Positions 1 through 12,343 of a DNA stretch of 64,000 nt are shown in pieces (the first letter of the stretch is position 1; every line of letters begins with the position of its first letter). A program made the translations under genes and the position numbers. A model generated the notes under the pieces. It did no database searches. It was not told where the DNA came from and saw only the letters and a list, made by a program, of their open reading frames with translations. The DNA comes from Usnea hakonensis (lineage: Eukaryota > Ascomycota > Lecanoromycetes > Lecanorales > Parmeliaceae), in contig BLJB01000092.1 in NCBI GenBank assembly GCA_013423325.1, positions 93,145 to 157,144 on the forward strand, in the 5' to 3' direction.

Positions 1-1340
1 TCCACAAAAAAGTCCATACCGCAAAACCCCTATTCCCAAAAGCCATTACGCCAGTCTCCAATCCGCGCCGCGATGCTCTGATATTGGTTGGTTGTGGGAA
101 ATGGCTACTTATTGATGTATCTATAGGTTATATACTTTTTTTCCTCCGCCTATTATTCTATAAAATCCCTTCCCTCTCTCCCCCCTCTCCCCTCCGCCCC
201 CTCCCCACCGCCCCCCCCAAAAAAGGGCATACCAAAAAACCCCCATTCCCTTAACCTTAAGCCATTAACACAATCCAAGTCGCGATGCTCTAATATTAGT
301 TAGGAAAATACCTACTTATTGATATATCTATAGGTTATAAGCTTTTCTATGGATGGATGGATGGATGGATGGATATATATAAAAAAAAGCGACCCGCAAC
401 TCCCTACCCCTCCCCCCCTCTTCCATTCCACTCCACACCTCTTCCACACCTCATACACATACCCCACCCGCCACCAGCCACTTCCATAACCAGACTCATA
501 TCGAAATTTCTATTTCTAGGGTGATTAATTGGTAGTGATAGAGAGGGATATAAGGGAGGATAGGGGTAAGAGAGAAAACCCCCCTCTCTATCTCTCTTCC
601 CCCTCCCTCCCTCCCTCTTCCCTCCCCCTCCCTAACTCCCTCATATATTCCACACACCACAACCCACTTTCCACCCGCCACTTCTATAACGCCAGTTATA
701 TCGAGATTTCTATTTCTAGATGGATTGATTGGTAGTGAGAGAGAGGGAGGTGAGTGGGGAATGAGAGAGAAAACCCCCTCTCCCCCTCTTCCACAACCCA
801 TACACAACCCATAACCCACTTCCCACCCGCCACCCGCCACTTCCATAACCAGACTCATATCGAGATTTCTATTTCTAGAGTGATTGATTGATTGGTAGTG
901 ATAGAGAGGGATGTGAGGGAGGATGGGGATGAGAGAGAAAACCCCCCCTCCCTCCACCCTCTTCCCCCCCCCTTTTGCATACACTCTAGACCTCATACAC
1001 ACCTCATACACACCTCCTCCATACCTCATACATACCTCACAGCCCACTAGCCACTAGCCACTTCCATAACCAGACTCATATCGAGATTTCTATTTCTAGA
1101 TTGATTGATTGATTGGTAGTGAGAGGAGAGAGAGGTGAGTGGGGAATGAGAGAGAAAACCCCCTCCCCTCCCCCCCCCTTTTGCATACCTCAACACCCAG
1201 ATGCCCACTAGCCACTTGCCCATTTCCATAAGCGGAGTTGAATCGAGATTTCTAGAGTGGTTGATTGATTGGTAGTGAGAGAGAGGGATGTGAGGGTGAG
1301 AGGAGGGGACGAGAGGGGAAGGGGGGTGAGAGAGAGAAAG
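1..1340. repeat. Tandem minisatellite array, two unit families
   Basis: Two related units lie at about 1-140 and 218-338; both contain a GATGCTCT-ATATT core and the string CTACTTATTGAT. They are followed by a (GGAT)n microsatellite at 349-374. A second family then repeats five times, starting near 479, 679, 838, 1059 and 1215. Each copy carries CTTCCATAACCAGACTCATAT or a variant, then GAGATTTCTATTTCTAG, TGATTGATTGGTAGTGA, a G/A-rich run, GAGAGAAAACCCCC and a C/T-rich spacer. Copy spacing alternates at roughly 200, 160, 220 and 160 nt. The long reading frames here are low-complexity and not credible genes. Confidence 0.85.
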
Positions 1341-1358
1341 GGGGGAGGGGGGGGGGGG

Positions 1359-1361
<3 letters not shown>

Positions 1362-1401
<40 letters not shown>
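1362..1401 (+). repeat. Homopolymer G tract, 40 nt
   Basis: An uninterrupted run of 40 G follows a purine-rich stretch that ends the minisatellite array. Similar G tracts occur at 16,125-16,156 and 23,648-23,695. All three read as G on this strand and lie outside genes. Confidence 0.9.
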
Positions 1402-1402
<1 letters not shown>

Positions 1403-2168
1403 TGCATAGTGCTAGGCGCCGGTATTGATGAGGTTCGTAGTCTACGAACTCATGCTTCTACACTTGTGGAAAAAGAACGGAAGAAAACCTTGTTTGAAAA
1501 ATTCTTGAAGACTTGCACTATGAGTCATTGGAATATTCCCGTGACGAGGAGTTTGTAGGCCATCTCGAAGCACCTAAACTCCAGCATTGCATAGTGATAC
1601 AAGAGTCTCCGTGACGGCCACAGTATATCGATCTGCGTATCTCACGAGCGTTCGCTTTGAGGATTGAGAGGGCCTCGAAGTGAAGGATGGTCTCATATGA
1701 GTACGTTTACTCAGATGCCTCCCGTGTTTTTGAGTGTTCAAGCTCAAGATGACCTGTAGTCTACAAGATCATTTGAAGCAAGAAGTCACATTGTGTCAAC
1801 ATGTGGTTGACATGATCTGTAGTATACAAGATCATTTGCTGTCTGTTGTAGAGTAAGATACAAAGTAAAAAAGGACGAAGGATTCTGCTTCATGATACGG
1901 GTTAGTACCTTATGAGTCATCATCTGGGCTAGAGCCGATGGAGTCTAGCGTTAAAAATATCATCCGAAGAGTCTTGGCAGGGTGGACTTTTGGTGCATGA
2001 CGAAATGCTGAGTGTTTTTCCAAGCCGGATCGCGGCGGGCACGCGAACAGCTTGACGTTGATATGTTCAACCATTTTGTATCGATTGATCTACAGGACAA
2101 CCTTTGACAGCTTGCCCCCGGAAGATCTTCTTATGCTCTGATCAGTACACACCTAGCCCCTATCAACC
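1402..2168. other. No gene seen; short direct repeat and a possible element fragment
   Basis: No coding sequence is supported. An imperfect direct repeat, CTGTAGTCTACAAGATCATTT, is seen near 1753-1773 and again with one or two changes near 1818-1838. The 14-mer GGACTTTTGGTGCA at 1984-1997 is identical to part of the terminal inverted repeat of the small element at 35,955-36,079, so this may be an element fragment. The 3' part is the promoter region of the Rcf2-like gene. Confidence 0.6.
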
Positions 2169-3219
2169 ATGAAGATTCTCACAAAAGAAGAGGAGCAGGC
2201 TCACTACAAGTGCGCTCCCATCAAGCTTACCATCCCTCCACGGCCCTGCTAATGGTTGTAGTGAAACGCTCAAAGGTGGTGCTCTTGGTGGTACAATCGG
2301 GCTAGCTCTTGGTGTTGGAGGCGTCTTAGCAGCAGGAGCACGATACCCTGCCTTTCGACAATTGACCCTTCCTCTAAGAGCCTTCCTGTGTACATCCGGC
2401 GCTACATTTGGCGGTACGTGCGCTTTCTCTCCTCTACCTTTCTTTGTACCCTATGGCATACGAAAACTCTGCATTGAAGTCTACTCCGTACATGCCGGAG
2501 CGTCAAGGGCGTCTGAACGTCCCAAGTACCCCGCCTCGGCTCGTATCTTCGTTCGCTCAGAGGTCTACACATCTGCTAATACCTACTTCGACTACAGCAA
2601 TCATAACAGCCGATCGGTTCTCTCGCTCCTTCGAAGCCTCCCGCCACCCTGATGAAGGCTACCAAGATGAGACAGCTCGCGCCCGCTCTGAAAGAGAAGC
2701 ACAAATGACATCCTTTGAGAAATTCATGGCTTTCGGCAAAGAATACCGTTATCCCATCGTCGGTACATCTTGGGTGTTGGGCATGGGAATCGCGCTGGGC
2801 GTGGTCGGTCGATCGCCTTATCTGTCAACGCAGCAGAAACTGGTGCAGGCTAGGGTGTACGCGCAGACGATAACGATAGCTGTGTTGTGCGCGACGGCGG
2901 TGTTCGAAGTGGGTGATAGGGGGAAGGGTGAGGGCAGATGGGAGACCGTGAAGATAATTGATCCGGATGATCCCACACATAAGCATCTCATTGAGAAGAA
3001 GATTCACCATGAGAGATATGCCGGGGAGGATCAATGGAGAGGTGGGCTTTCCATTCTACATCAATGGCGTTCACAAGGTCCGTCCATTGCTAACGCGTGA
3101 TAGATATGGTCGAAGCGGAAGAGCAGAAGATTAAGGCAAGGGAGGAAGCCGCACATGAGCAGCATCATAAGGAGGAGAAGAAGAAGGACGAGAAGAAGGG
3201 CGGTGGAGACAAGAAGTGA
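2169..3219 (+). CDS. rcf2: Respiratory supercomplex factor 2-like HIG1-domain protein
   Basis: Four exons: 2169-2209, 2262-2413, 2598-3041, 3104-3219, giving about 250 residues. All introns are GT-AG, and the first has a GCTAAT branch site. The N-terminus begins MKILTKEEEQAHY and continues with a glycine/alanine-rich hydrophobic hairpin. A HIG1 (hypoxia-induced gene 1) domain follows at about residues 100-170, with FEKFMAFGKEYRYPIVGTSW and two membrane segments. The tail is charged, with KEEKKKDEKKGGG just before the stop. Rcf2 proteins sit in the mitochondrial inner membrane and associate with cytochrome c oxidase and respiratory supercomplexes. The name rests on the N-terminal layout plus HIG1; the gene is intact. 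The longest single reading frame misses exons 1, 2 and 4. Confidence 0.85.
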
Positions 3220-4454
3220 TCACGTTCGTTTGATTACTACTTGTGGTCAAGTTGGACTTCGCGGTCCGTTAAACGAGTAGACAGCATGTATCGTCATTCA
3301 GATCGTGGATTCTCAGCGAAAGATCGATGTTGTATATACAGCTCCGAACAAGGTAAAGTCGAATAGCACGAATATATACTTTGGATCTAGCAACAGACCG
3401 AGATGTGACCGATACGTAGTCTTTAGGAATCCCTTAGACCTCGGGGCCGTTACTCTTTTCTCGAGATTGGTAATTGAAGGTGGAGCATCCCCGCTCATAA
3501 TAGCATATCGTAGTAAATGGATCGTTGCATTCCTTCCCAAACATTCATTCCCACCTCAAGCACTACCCACCCACTAAACCCACCCTCCAGCTATTATACT
3601 CTTTCTTCCCGGAACAACATCCATTGCATCATTTGCTGCATTTTCACAAAGCATTACAGCATCTCGCCGGGAGCAAATTAGGTTCTTAGGTAATGGAGCC
3701 TGTGTCGTTTATTAGAGCTCGTTGGCTGGTGTAGCTATTTTACTTCTATGATGGCACCTCAAGGAGGGGGGTTAGGTTGCCCCGCGGCTAGGTCGTGGAT
3801 TGGTTCTTGTGGGTTTCTTTGCGCTTTACGCTGATCTTGTCTGGTCACTACTGCAAATCAAATACCGCGAGCTTGTGTTTGAAGAACGGGAGCCCACCAG
3901 TCACCGAGTTGCAATGATCCAATTTAGTGAGAAATCTTCTATCCACGATGTTACTATGCTCAACTATCACTTCCAGAATTTGACAGGGGTTCGTGGGATT
4001 TTAAGTCCACTCGATGCACAAATACGTCCTGATACGTACGCGTAACCCAGCCTCTTCTACATGTACAATGGTCTCGCCAGAACCGCTATCACTCCTTACA
4101 AATAGGAAAATTAACAAACAATCAATACTCTAGCGACGCAGTAAGGTAGCCAAAAGACGCGTAAGCCTTCCTCTGACCCTTCGAATGTTTCGAGATCCTC
4201 CTTCATCACACAACATGGCTTACTGCGGACCAAGGGGAAGCAAGCGCTTGCCAGCCGCCCAGCTTGAAGCACAGACTGGTCGGCATGTCAGATAATACGA
4301 ATGCAGAGTCCCCAGCATATGAGAAGAAATACCGACACAGTGGATGCGACGATCGCTATTAGCCGCTGAACGAAAGCAAAACACAAATGCCATAGCTTCC
4401 CCCATTTGTTTTAAAAATGCCGTCAAGGTGCGGTTCTCTGGCTCCAACTATGCA
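3220..4454. other. Intergenic; no gene supported
   Basis: Short open frames occur on both strands but have no recognisable domain, signal peptide or splice continuity. I see only the 3' flank of the Rcf2-like gene and the 5' flank of the next gene. Confidence 0.6.
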
Positions 4455-5099
4455 ATGCGCGCAATCATCTCAGTGTGCCTTCTCCTTCTTTCGTCTACAA
4501 TTGCAACGCCTCTTCAGCCCACCACATCGGAATTGATCAATGTGTCATCCTCCAGAAACACTAGCGCAGTAGCCTTGGGGGCTTTCCAGTGTTTTGATCC
4601 TTCATTTCAACCACCGGGGCCTTCATATCGCATCGAGTACTCAGGATGCACAGCTGCTGCCAACAAAATGCTGATATACATGCGAGCAGACGTACCTATA
4701 CTCTTCAGTCGCGATCAACGAGCAGATTTCCCACTTCCATGGCGAGCGCGGAGTCAGAATTGTATGATGATTCTGGACGTGGCCAATCAGCATGACGAAG
4801 ACATCATGAGTCTTCAAACCGCACACGAAATCGCTCTAGCTCTTTGCAGTATGTGTGTTGGTGGATACTACAAACAGGGCGGGACAACGCCAGTGGGGCC
4901 CCGGGGCGTCGTGCGAATATCGGTGTATGGGATTGGGCCAATGACAGAAGAGAACACAGACTCGGCGCCATCTCAGCCATCTCATGTCATCGCGAGACAA
5001 ATCAAGTCTCGACGCTCAGGCTTGCCCGGTATTGCATCACTTGCAGTGGCAGAAAAATCCGTCCCAAAAGTTTCCAATGTGAACACGGAGGACGGTTGA
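4455..5099 (+). CDS. Small secreted cysteine-containing protein, unknown function
   Basis: Single-exon frame of 214 residues. I chose the ATG at 4455 over the upstream in-frame start at 4344 because it places a typical signal peptide at the N-terminus: MRAIISVCLLLLSSTIATP. The mature part has few cysteines (GAFQCFD, YSGCTAA, SQNCMMILD, LCSMCVGG). It contains the segment QHDEDIMSLQTAHEIALALC followed by GPRGVVRISVYGIG. That pattern of spaced cysteines, an HDED-like acidic stretch and a VGPRGVV-ISVYG strand matches a widespread family of fungal secreted hypothetical proteins, as I remember it. No catalytic motif is visible. The C-terminal 60 residues are basic and serine-rich and look disordered. 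It could be an effector-like or cell-wall-associated protein; that is inference only. Confidence 0.72.
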   Translation: MRAIISVCLLLLSSTIATPLQPTTSELINVSSSRNTSAVALGAFQCFDPSFQPPGPSYRIEYSGCTAAANKMLIYMRADVPILFSRDQRADFPLPWRARSQNCMMILDVANQHDEDIMSLQTAHEIALALCSMCVGGYYKQGGTTPVGPRGVVRISVYGIGPMTEENTDSAPSQPSHVIARQIKSRRSGLPGIASLAVAEKSVPKVSNVNTEDG

Positions 5100-6108
5100 G
5101 TGCCCGACGTGGGTGTTGGTGCATCAGTGCTCGGGGGTCGAGGTGGCTGGGAAGAAAGGCGCCACGACGATGACAGTGGATGTGTGGGTAAAAGATTGGC
5201 TTCGAGTATGGTCTTGCCGTCGCCTCGTCCCAGCCATCTAACCCCACAACCCCTCAACAGCACACCGTCCCCTTCCCTCTTCTCTCCTCCCCCTCCGACC
5301 TAAAGATGCTAAGACTATGCCTGGAGCCCTACAACCACCTGGTTCTTCTCCCTCGACCACCAAACCACACCCCCCTCCCTACTCAATTCCATCCCCAACA
5401 GAAATTTTCCTACCTCCTCTTTGTTCCCGGCCCCTCACGTTTTCCAGTCTGTACACCGCTTTACTCCACCGTACAATAGTGGTACGACGAGAAGACAGGT
5501 AGAGCGGGGGTAGATGGTTGGTGGGCCGGTGAGAGGAAGAGGAGTGGAGAATGGTGGGGGAAAGTCGTCGCGTGGTGGTGGTAGGATGCCCTAGTTTCCG
5601 CGTGTGGCTTTTCACTAAAGACAGAGTGTGCTTTCTTAGCAAAGCAAGGGAAGGAGCGGACCGAGGGAGCCTTCATTTGAGATCCTCCAAGTCTACCCGC
5701 AAACATTAACTCTAAGCTCTTACTACCTTACTCAGACACCCCATTTCTCTTGCGCATCATTCCCCACCTCCATTGCAAGATGATGTTCTCCGTGGAGCAG
5801 AACGATGTCTGCGTGCAGAACGGCCACGCAGCCTCATCGCAAAAGACAGCGAGTCACGTCCTGATACGAATGATATCATTGGGCGAGATAAGTATATGCG
5901 CCGTCTCCAATCGGGTGCTCTCGGTACAGTTGCCCCAAAGTGTAACTTCTTCGACCCAAGCGCTTGCTTAAGATATCTGATGGGTCGTTGCTTTCATTGG
6001 ATCGTGAAGCGAAGGCTGCATGCCCTAGCGCAAGGCTGGAAGAATGATGGCCGGCGGGGCTGAATTGCAAACCTCACCGCTGCTCCATCAGAAATCCATC
6101 GTCACAAG
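5100..6108. other. Intergenic, pyrimidine-rich; no gene supported
   Basis: 5200-5420 is C/T-rich on the plus strand and produces proline-rich frames on one strand and arginine-rich frames on the other. No recognisable protein is present. The last few hundred bases are the promoter of the esterase-NACHT gene. Confidence 0.6.
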
Positions 6109-9100
6109 ATGTCTAATGGGCCGCTAATCCTTCAGCAGGGCAATGGACCTATTACCGCAGAGTGAAAATACCAACCTTCAAGTAATAGTGGCACGCTAAC
6201 ACTACGGCAGTATCGTCTTCGTCCATGGCTTACGCGGCGATAGGATTAATACTTGGAGCAAGGGTAGTGTCTGTTGGCCTCGAGATCTACTCCCTCAAGA
6301 ATTGCCCAACGTGAGAATCATCACGTGGGGGTATGACGCAGATGTAGCGAATGTCTTCAAGTATTCTAGTCATGCTAGCATTTTCGGACATGGCCAGTCG
6401 TTCTTGAGGGATATAGCCCGGCTTCGACTGAAGGCTGAGGAAGTTGGTCCTTGTACTGAGACTCTGATAGATCATGAGACTGACCTTAACAGAAAACACG
6501 GCCAATCATATTTGTGGGACATAGTATGGGTGGGCTGCTCATCAAAACCGTATGTTTTTCTAAAGCTCGGCCTTTATAAGACAACATCTTACAGTCCTTC
6601 GCGACATCCACTGTCTCGTCCATTCGTTTTGGTTGGTTGTGAGCCCCTACCCGAATCATGTGGAGCTTTATAAGTCCTCTCGGTCCTGACTCAATTGTTT
6701 ACCCCCTAAGGACTTACCCCGATACTGACGCGTTTCAGGCTCTGATAAGGTCAGCTGAATGTCTTCACACTGGGCAGAATGTCGACCTGGGATATATCCA
6801 TAAATATACCAGAGGCTTGTTATTCTTGGGAACACCGCACAGAGGAAGTGAGCAGACAGGATTCGCCGATATGATTACCAAGATCGCAAGGGTTACGTTA
6901 CACCAGCCAAACAAAAAACTCATTGAGATCCTGAAACAGGACTCGGACGTGCTTGAGGGACAAAGGAGCTCATTCTCGGCAATCAGTAGAGACCTACCTA
7001 TCGCATGTATCTATGAGACGGTACCGATTATGGGAATGGGCATGGTAAGCCCGGCTGTCGAATGAAATTGATTCTGATAGCTGACTTGAGATGTTGTCTT
7101 AGATTGTGCGTCAGCTTCACCCTCCGAACGAATGATCATTGATCTCAGCAGGTATCCGAACACTCTGCATGTCTTGACGGCTTCTACGTGGAAAAGGACC
7201 AGATCGATGCTAATCACATAGAAATGTCCAAGTTCAACGATCCAGAAGACATCGGGTACAAGCGCTTAGCTGGCTTTTTGTCGGGGTTTGTTGGTGACAA
7301 AGTTGACGGTAGATTGCAGGGTGAGCCGTAACTCTTTGTTTCGCGAATATCTTCTACCAACCAAGGCACCGAAGGAGTCACGTCAGTAGAGGATGTGTCG
7401 TGAGCAAGACTATTGGAAACTTGCCTCCCGCTAGATCTGTTGACTCGTAGGAAATTTGAAGGTCGGACATCAGCCGCTTCAGATTTTACGTCTCTCTGCC
7501 GTGCCTCACTCTCCCGCATGTTTATTTCGATTTCTGCATTGTTTCCGGCTTGCGCACTTGTCTTGGACTCATGGGGGGCTTTCGATCGCCAAGTGGTCAG
7601 AAATAGTCACTTACTCATCTTAGTTTTCTTGCGCAATCTCTGGTTTCCAGAAATCCGAGATCGGGAAGATGATATTAGACCAGCTTATGCTGAAACATTC
7701 GAATGGATACTCGACTCCAATTCCAAAAGGGCTGATGCCCGTAACTTCATAGACTGGCTTTCATCTCCATGCGACGCACACGACTCCAATCGCATTTTCT
7801 GGGTCAGTGGCAAAGCTGGCTCTGGCAAATCTACGATGATGAAATACCTCTATCGAGATCCGCGGCTCAAACAATATCTGCAGTTGTGGGCTAAGAACGC
7901 CCCTTTGACATGTGTCGGATTCTTCATTTCGGATAGAGGTAAGAGCATAATGCACAAGTCTCGGGAAGGTATGGTTCGGTCGCTGCTTCACCAAATTCTC
8001 GAACAACATGATTATCTCATTCCTGTTGTATTTCCTGAAAAATGGACGCGTTGCTACGCAACGCGAACTGCTGGTAACGCTGAGGTTTGGACTAAGCGCG
8101 AAGAGCCTCTTACTTGGGATTGGTCTGAACTTTTTGCTGCTCTGACGCGTGTCACAAACGAACAATTCCTGAAAGAACAAGGCATTCCTATGCGTCTGTG
8201 TGTATTCGTTGATGGCATGGACGAATACCGCACATTCGAGGATCCCGGTCTCTCGCCAAACGAACTCATCAGCCGAAAGAAGAAAGGTTATACCGAAATA
8301 GCAGAGCTTTTCAGGCAACTCGCGAAATCAAAGGTCATCAAGGTATGTCTTTCAAGCAGGCACTTGGTTGAGTTTAAGGATGCTTTTGGTGTCTTTAGCC
8401 TCAAGTTGAAGCTGGAAGATCTTACATATGGTGATATCGAGAGCTATACTACCCAGGTACTTGTAAAGAACTCTCGGTGGAGGGCATTGACGTCGCAAAA
8501 CCCAATCGTATGCACACAATTGATAACAAATATTGTTGACAAAGCACTCGGCGTATTCCTTTGGGTCGTGCTCGTCACTCACTTGCTCCTCGATGGCTTG
8601 CAAGACGGTGACAGACTTACAGAACTAAGAACAAAACTCGATTCTATGCCTGTGGAACTAGGTGGCGAGGTTGGCTTGTATGCTTTTATGATGAGGAACA
8701 TCAAGCTTGAGCATCGCCGACAATGCTTCGAGATCCTTCAGCTAATTCGCTATTCCCTGAGCTCGCCAACGTTACTTAGTCTCGCTCTTGCCGATGGGGG
8801 GTTCCATGACTTCATTTCCATTGGGAGCGAAGCGACATTGCCATTACAAGTTGACCAGGTGGAGTACGTCTTGAATCGAATGGAGGACCGGTTGAACAGC
8901 CGCTGTGCCGGACTTGTCGAGGTGGTAAAGGAAAGTTCTGTCGGCCTCTGGGTCGTGGTCCACTCGAATGACAGGGTTCAATTCATGCACCAAACAGCAA
9001 AGGATTTTGTGGAACAGTCGCAGATATGGAAAGGATTTCTGCCGGATGCTTCAGACTCCTTCAACCCTCATCTTTCACTACTCACGTCTTGTATCCTAGA

Positions 9101-9890
9101 GCTTAAGCTAGTCAAGCTCCAGTGGTTGAGGGAAGCGAACAGAGCGACGAAATGGGAACTAGTCAGAGATGCGATGGTGTATGCCTTCAGAGACGAACAA
9201 TGTGAGTCAAAGTGGCCCGTCAGTGCTATCCGGCTCTAAAGTTTGCTGATCATATGATAAGTCACGGATCGTGCGAACCCAGAGCTATTGGATGAGCTTG
9301 ATAGATGCGCTCAGTACCTGCTTGGGGAAGCGGAGGGTCTGACGACGACGGAACGCCTGACATATCATTGGACTAGCCTATATTATGATGAATGGCCAAA
9401 TAACATTCCAGGTTTTCTCCCTATCGCGGCAGCGCATGGGCTGACGCTGTACATCTCTTCAAGACTGCAGACTACAGGATCCTTGGCCGAGGATACGCTG
9501 TTATTGATACCCGCAGTGGGAGCACACGTGGCGGAAGAGTGTCAGCTAAATCCAGACCTCATTGAAATGCTTCTTAACCATGGTTACGATCCTCTACCTC
9601 GTCTGACGACGAGTGTTGCGCAGGATTCCGCGTGGAGTGCACTTCTGAAACACGAGGCTGCCACGGCCCCCCCCGACCTTAGATGGAACAGATGGAAAAA
9701 GATTGTAGCAATGTTTGTGAAGCATCTATGTTCCCCGGGGCAAATATCACAAGTCGAAGTTCTGCTTGGACAAGTCGAATATCTGGCTGGACGTGGCGTA
9801 GGCATCTCACCTCCCAGTGTAAGCTTTGTACAACAACAGTTGGTGGAGAGAGCAGAGCAGCTGGCAACAACCGAGAGTCTACTCCAGTAA
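6109..9890 (+). CDS. Esterase/lipase-NACHT STAND protein (fungal NLR-like)
   Basis: Seven exons fit phase and family continuity: 6109-6161, 6211-6442, 6493-6549, 6739-7044, 7152-7320, 7624-9201, 9262-9890, about 1007 residues. Residues 18-270 form an alpha/beta-hydrolase of the DUF676/PGAP1-like type: DIVFVHGLRGD near the start, nucleophile elbow VGHSMGG (Ser106), then GTPHRGS and a DANHIEM segment that probably carries the catalytic histidine. A NACHT NTPase follows: Walker A GKAGSGKST at about 335-343 and Walker B CVFVDGMDEY near 465-474, then KVCLSSRHL and a winged-helix-like region. The last 210 residues match no repeat I recognise; ankyrin or WD repeats are not visible. STAND proteins of this layout act in fungal nonself recognition and cell-death signalling. 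The 303-nt intron before the NACHT part is long and may hide a small exon; the rest is intact. Start chosen at 6109 because it splices directly into the hydrolase strand. Confidence 0.82.
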
Positions 9891-11253
9891 CAAGGTCGCA
9901 GGCTGTCAGAGCAGCCAACTCGGGGATCAAAAAAGCAAAAGAAGAACTAGGGGTACGCAACGTCAAGGCTTTCAAGTTGGGAATTGTACGTGTGCAGATC
10001 CCGCTGTAGAGACCTCAAAATTTGGTCTTAAAACCCCTGTTTGCCTGCCTTGCCGAAGGCATAGAAGTTTTGAGAGATCTTGCCTCGACACCGCTTAAAT
10101 ATGTACAAGCGAACAAAGGTTGTCGGTACAAGCCACCATGTTTACGAGATCGTCGTCTAAGGGTCTCTGCCTTCCTGAGGATAACATCATGTGCTTCGAT
10201 ATACGCTTCCACGCTTCATCGCAAAATATATCTAGTAATTCTACCTACGAACGCGAGGATATTGGTAGGCCTATTCTACATATCTCATCTACAATATACT
10301 TGGAATCTATCATCCCGCTGTTCAAGTTGCCGATGTACAACCATTTCAACCAAATTTGGAACAAACATTGTTCTGCGGGGAAGGTAGACGAGCGTAAACG
10401 AAGCCCAATCAACAGTACTAGCCTACAATTTCCCAGTGGGCCGCAGCGAGCAGGGATCCATAAGCATCAATCTTCAAACAGCAGCTACAAATCCACGATA
10501 GCGGGAGATGTATATAAGTAAGGTAGGCCGCAGGAATCTATGCCAAACCCGAAAGTATTCTTTTTGCAATTCTTTCCACTCGAAAAGCATTACAGACACT
10601 GGTCAGAAGTCGAAAACTTCCCCTTCCAAAGACAAAATATCCACCCTCACCAGCCTCCGCGCTCTCCTTTCTCACTCCAAAAATCATATCCGCAACATCG
10701 AAAAGATCCTAGTGAGCGCCATGGGCGGGGGTGTGAGTATTTAAAAGGAAATCTTCCTAGAACGTGATGCGAAGTGGATGGATGGAGCACGATTTTTGCG
10801 GGCATCATGGGTGTGTGCTCGAGCTTGTGGTGCAGTTTAGAAGTAAGGACTTACTGCAGATGTTTCTGGAGAACGGGGCCGACGCGATGAGAGATGGGGA
10901 TCCGGGGCTTGATATGTCCAGGGGGGAAGCGAGCGGATAGGGACTCGTTCGAGCTGATTAGGAAGTATGATTCACGAGGGGTGAAGGGTTTGCGGGAGCA
11001 GTGAGTGATGGGTAAGTAACGGAGATAATCGAATTTATCATTGTACCAGCGCTGTTTGGAAGTCGAATCTAACACCGATGATACATGACACTCGGACACG
11101 CGAATGATTTGACGCAGCTTTCGAAAATGAAAGACATAGCACACATAAATTCTACATTAACAAAAGAATTCCAGAACACAGATGATTGGAATTCCAACAA
11201 TAAAGCTAGCCATCTCGCTCCTCTAAAACCATGCACCGTGGTAGCGCCAACCT
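9891..11253. other. Intergenic; no gene supported
   Basis: Several 60-130-residue frames overlap in different frames, without domain signatures or a consistent exon chain. I see nothing else here. Confidence 0.6.
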
Positions 11254-12343
11254 TCAAGCCGACGCCGCAGCCCCATCACCATCATTCGCATAACACCCAT
11301 GCGTCAGCTTCACGGCTCCCCCAGTCCCATTCAAAGCCAACCTCGGAGGAGTACCGTCCCACCAATTGGTCGTCGGGTCCCCATACGTCATCGGCCCCAC
11401 CGCCCTCCAAAGATACTCCTGACGGCGGCTGAGCTCTTTCCGTCTCGCACTACCACGCTCAGCTGCTTGTATGGCGTCACAGAGTGCGTCAGCGATGGCT
11501 CCTCCGGTGTCTGGGTCGTTATTGCCGGGATTCCAATCGTTGTCGGTTCCGATGGTCGCGTAGTTCCATACGTGGAGGCTGTAGAAGGAGCTACTTGGGG
11601 CTTGTTTTCTTAGGGTTAGCAATGAATGTCGCTGTTGGGGTAAGAAGGGGGTTTGTTCTTACGGAGTGGGGGATTGGGAAATCTGGTGACGCTCGTGTCG
11701 AGCATTGCGTCTACTGTCTTGCCCAACCCCTTTGTGACCATTCCTCCTTTGTTGGATCTACCGCATTTGTCGAGTACATGTGCGGCCATCCCTCTGATAT
11801 CGTCGGGGACGACGAAGGTCGGATCTACAGTTTCCGCGGACTGACCAGAGGTGTGGAAGATGATTTCGCACGTGCCTGATACATCTTAGAGTCGGAGGAT
11901 TGACGACTTTCTGTTAAGAAAAGATTGAGTTCTAACCATGGGAGACTTTGAGTGGAAGCACGTTTCTCTCCTGTCCAGGGGCAGACTCAGTGTACCATGG
12001 TATGGGCGTAGTACCACCAGGGATTTTAATCCAAGCCGATTGGCAGTCATCGTATTTAGGCGAATCAGGATACCTTGAGGGTTCCAAATCAGCCTCTATG
12101 CCTTGAGGACATCAACGGACTCGATCAGGGGAGCATAAACTCGATTGATCATTGTAGAACAGCTTGTAAAGCGGACGACAGTCTTAAAGTCATACTGCAA
12201 AGATTTCAAGAAGGCTGAAAAAACAGTCTGTACACTTACGAGTAGTAACCCTCACAATTGTAGGTATCTGGCGCCGATAGAGGAGGGTAACTGAGTGGCA
12301 CTGCGGACGCGTTCAAAGACGGTTGAACTAGAGCGAGATCCAT
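11254..12343 (-). CDS. Probable secreted six-cysteine protein, unknown function
   Basis: Minus-strand gene with four exons: 12240-12343, 11937-12073, 11663-11875, 11254-11600, about 266 residues. Phases agree at every junction and branch-like GCTAAC precedes the last acceptor. The protein has evenly placed cysteines (TYNCEGYY, YDDCQSAW, GTCEIIFHTS, DKCGRSN, ALCDAIQ, THGCYAND). It also contains IPGGTTPIPWYTESAPGQ and a late tryptophan-rich stretch, RQEYLWRAVGPMTYGDP. The combination of PDTYNC near the start, an IPGG motif and a central GTCEIIF strand resembles a fungal family of secreted proteins of about 250 residues with no known function. The signal peptide is weak for the ATG used (MDLALVQPSLNASAVP), so a further 5' exon may be missing. 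Confidence 0.68.

Noticed and set aside
496..1558. Open frames of 60-183 residues across the minisatellite array
   Set aside because: They follow the repeat and homopolymer composition in several frames and show no protein family or codon structure.
11484..11879. Plus-strand frame of 131 residues
   Set aside because: It is the shadow of the minus-strand secreted-protein exons, which show consistent phase and cysteine pattern.
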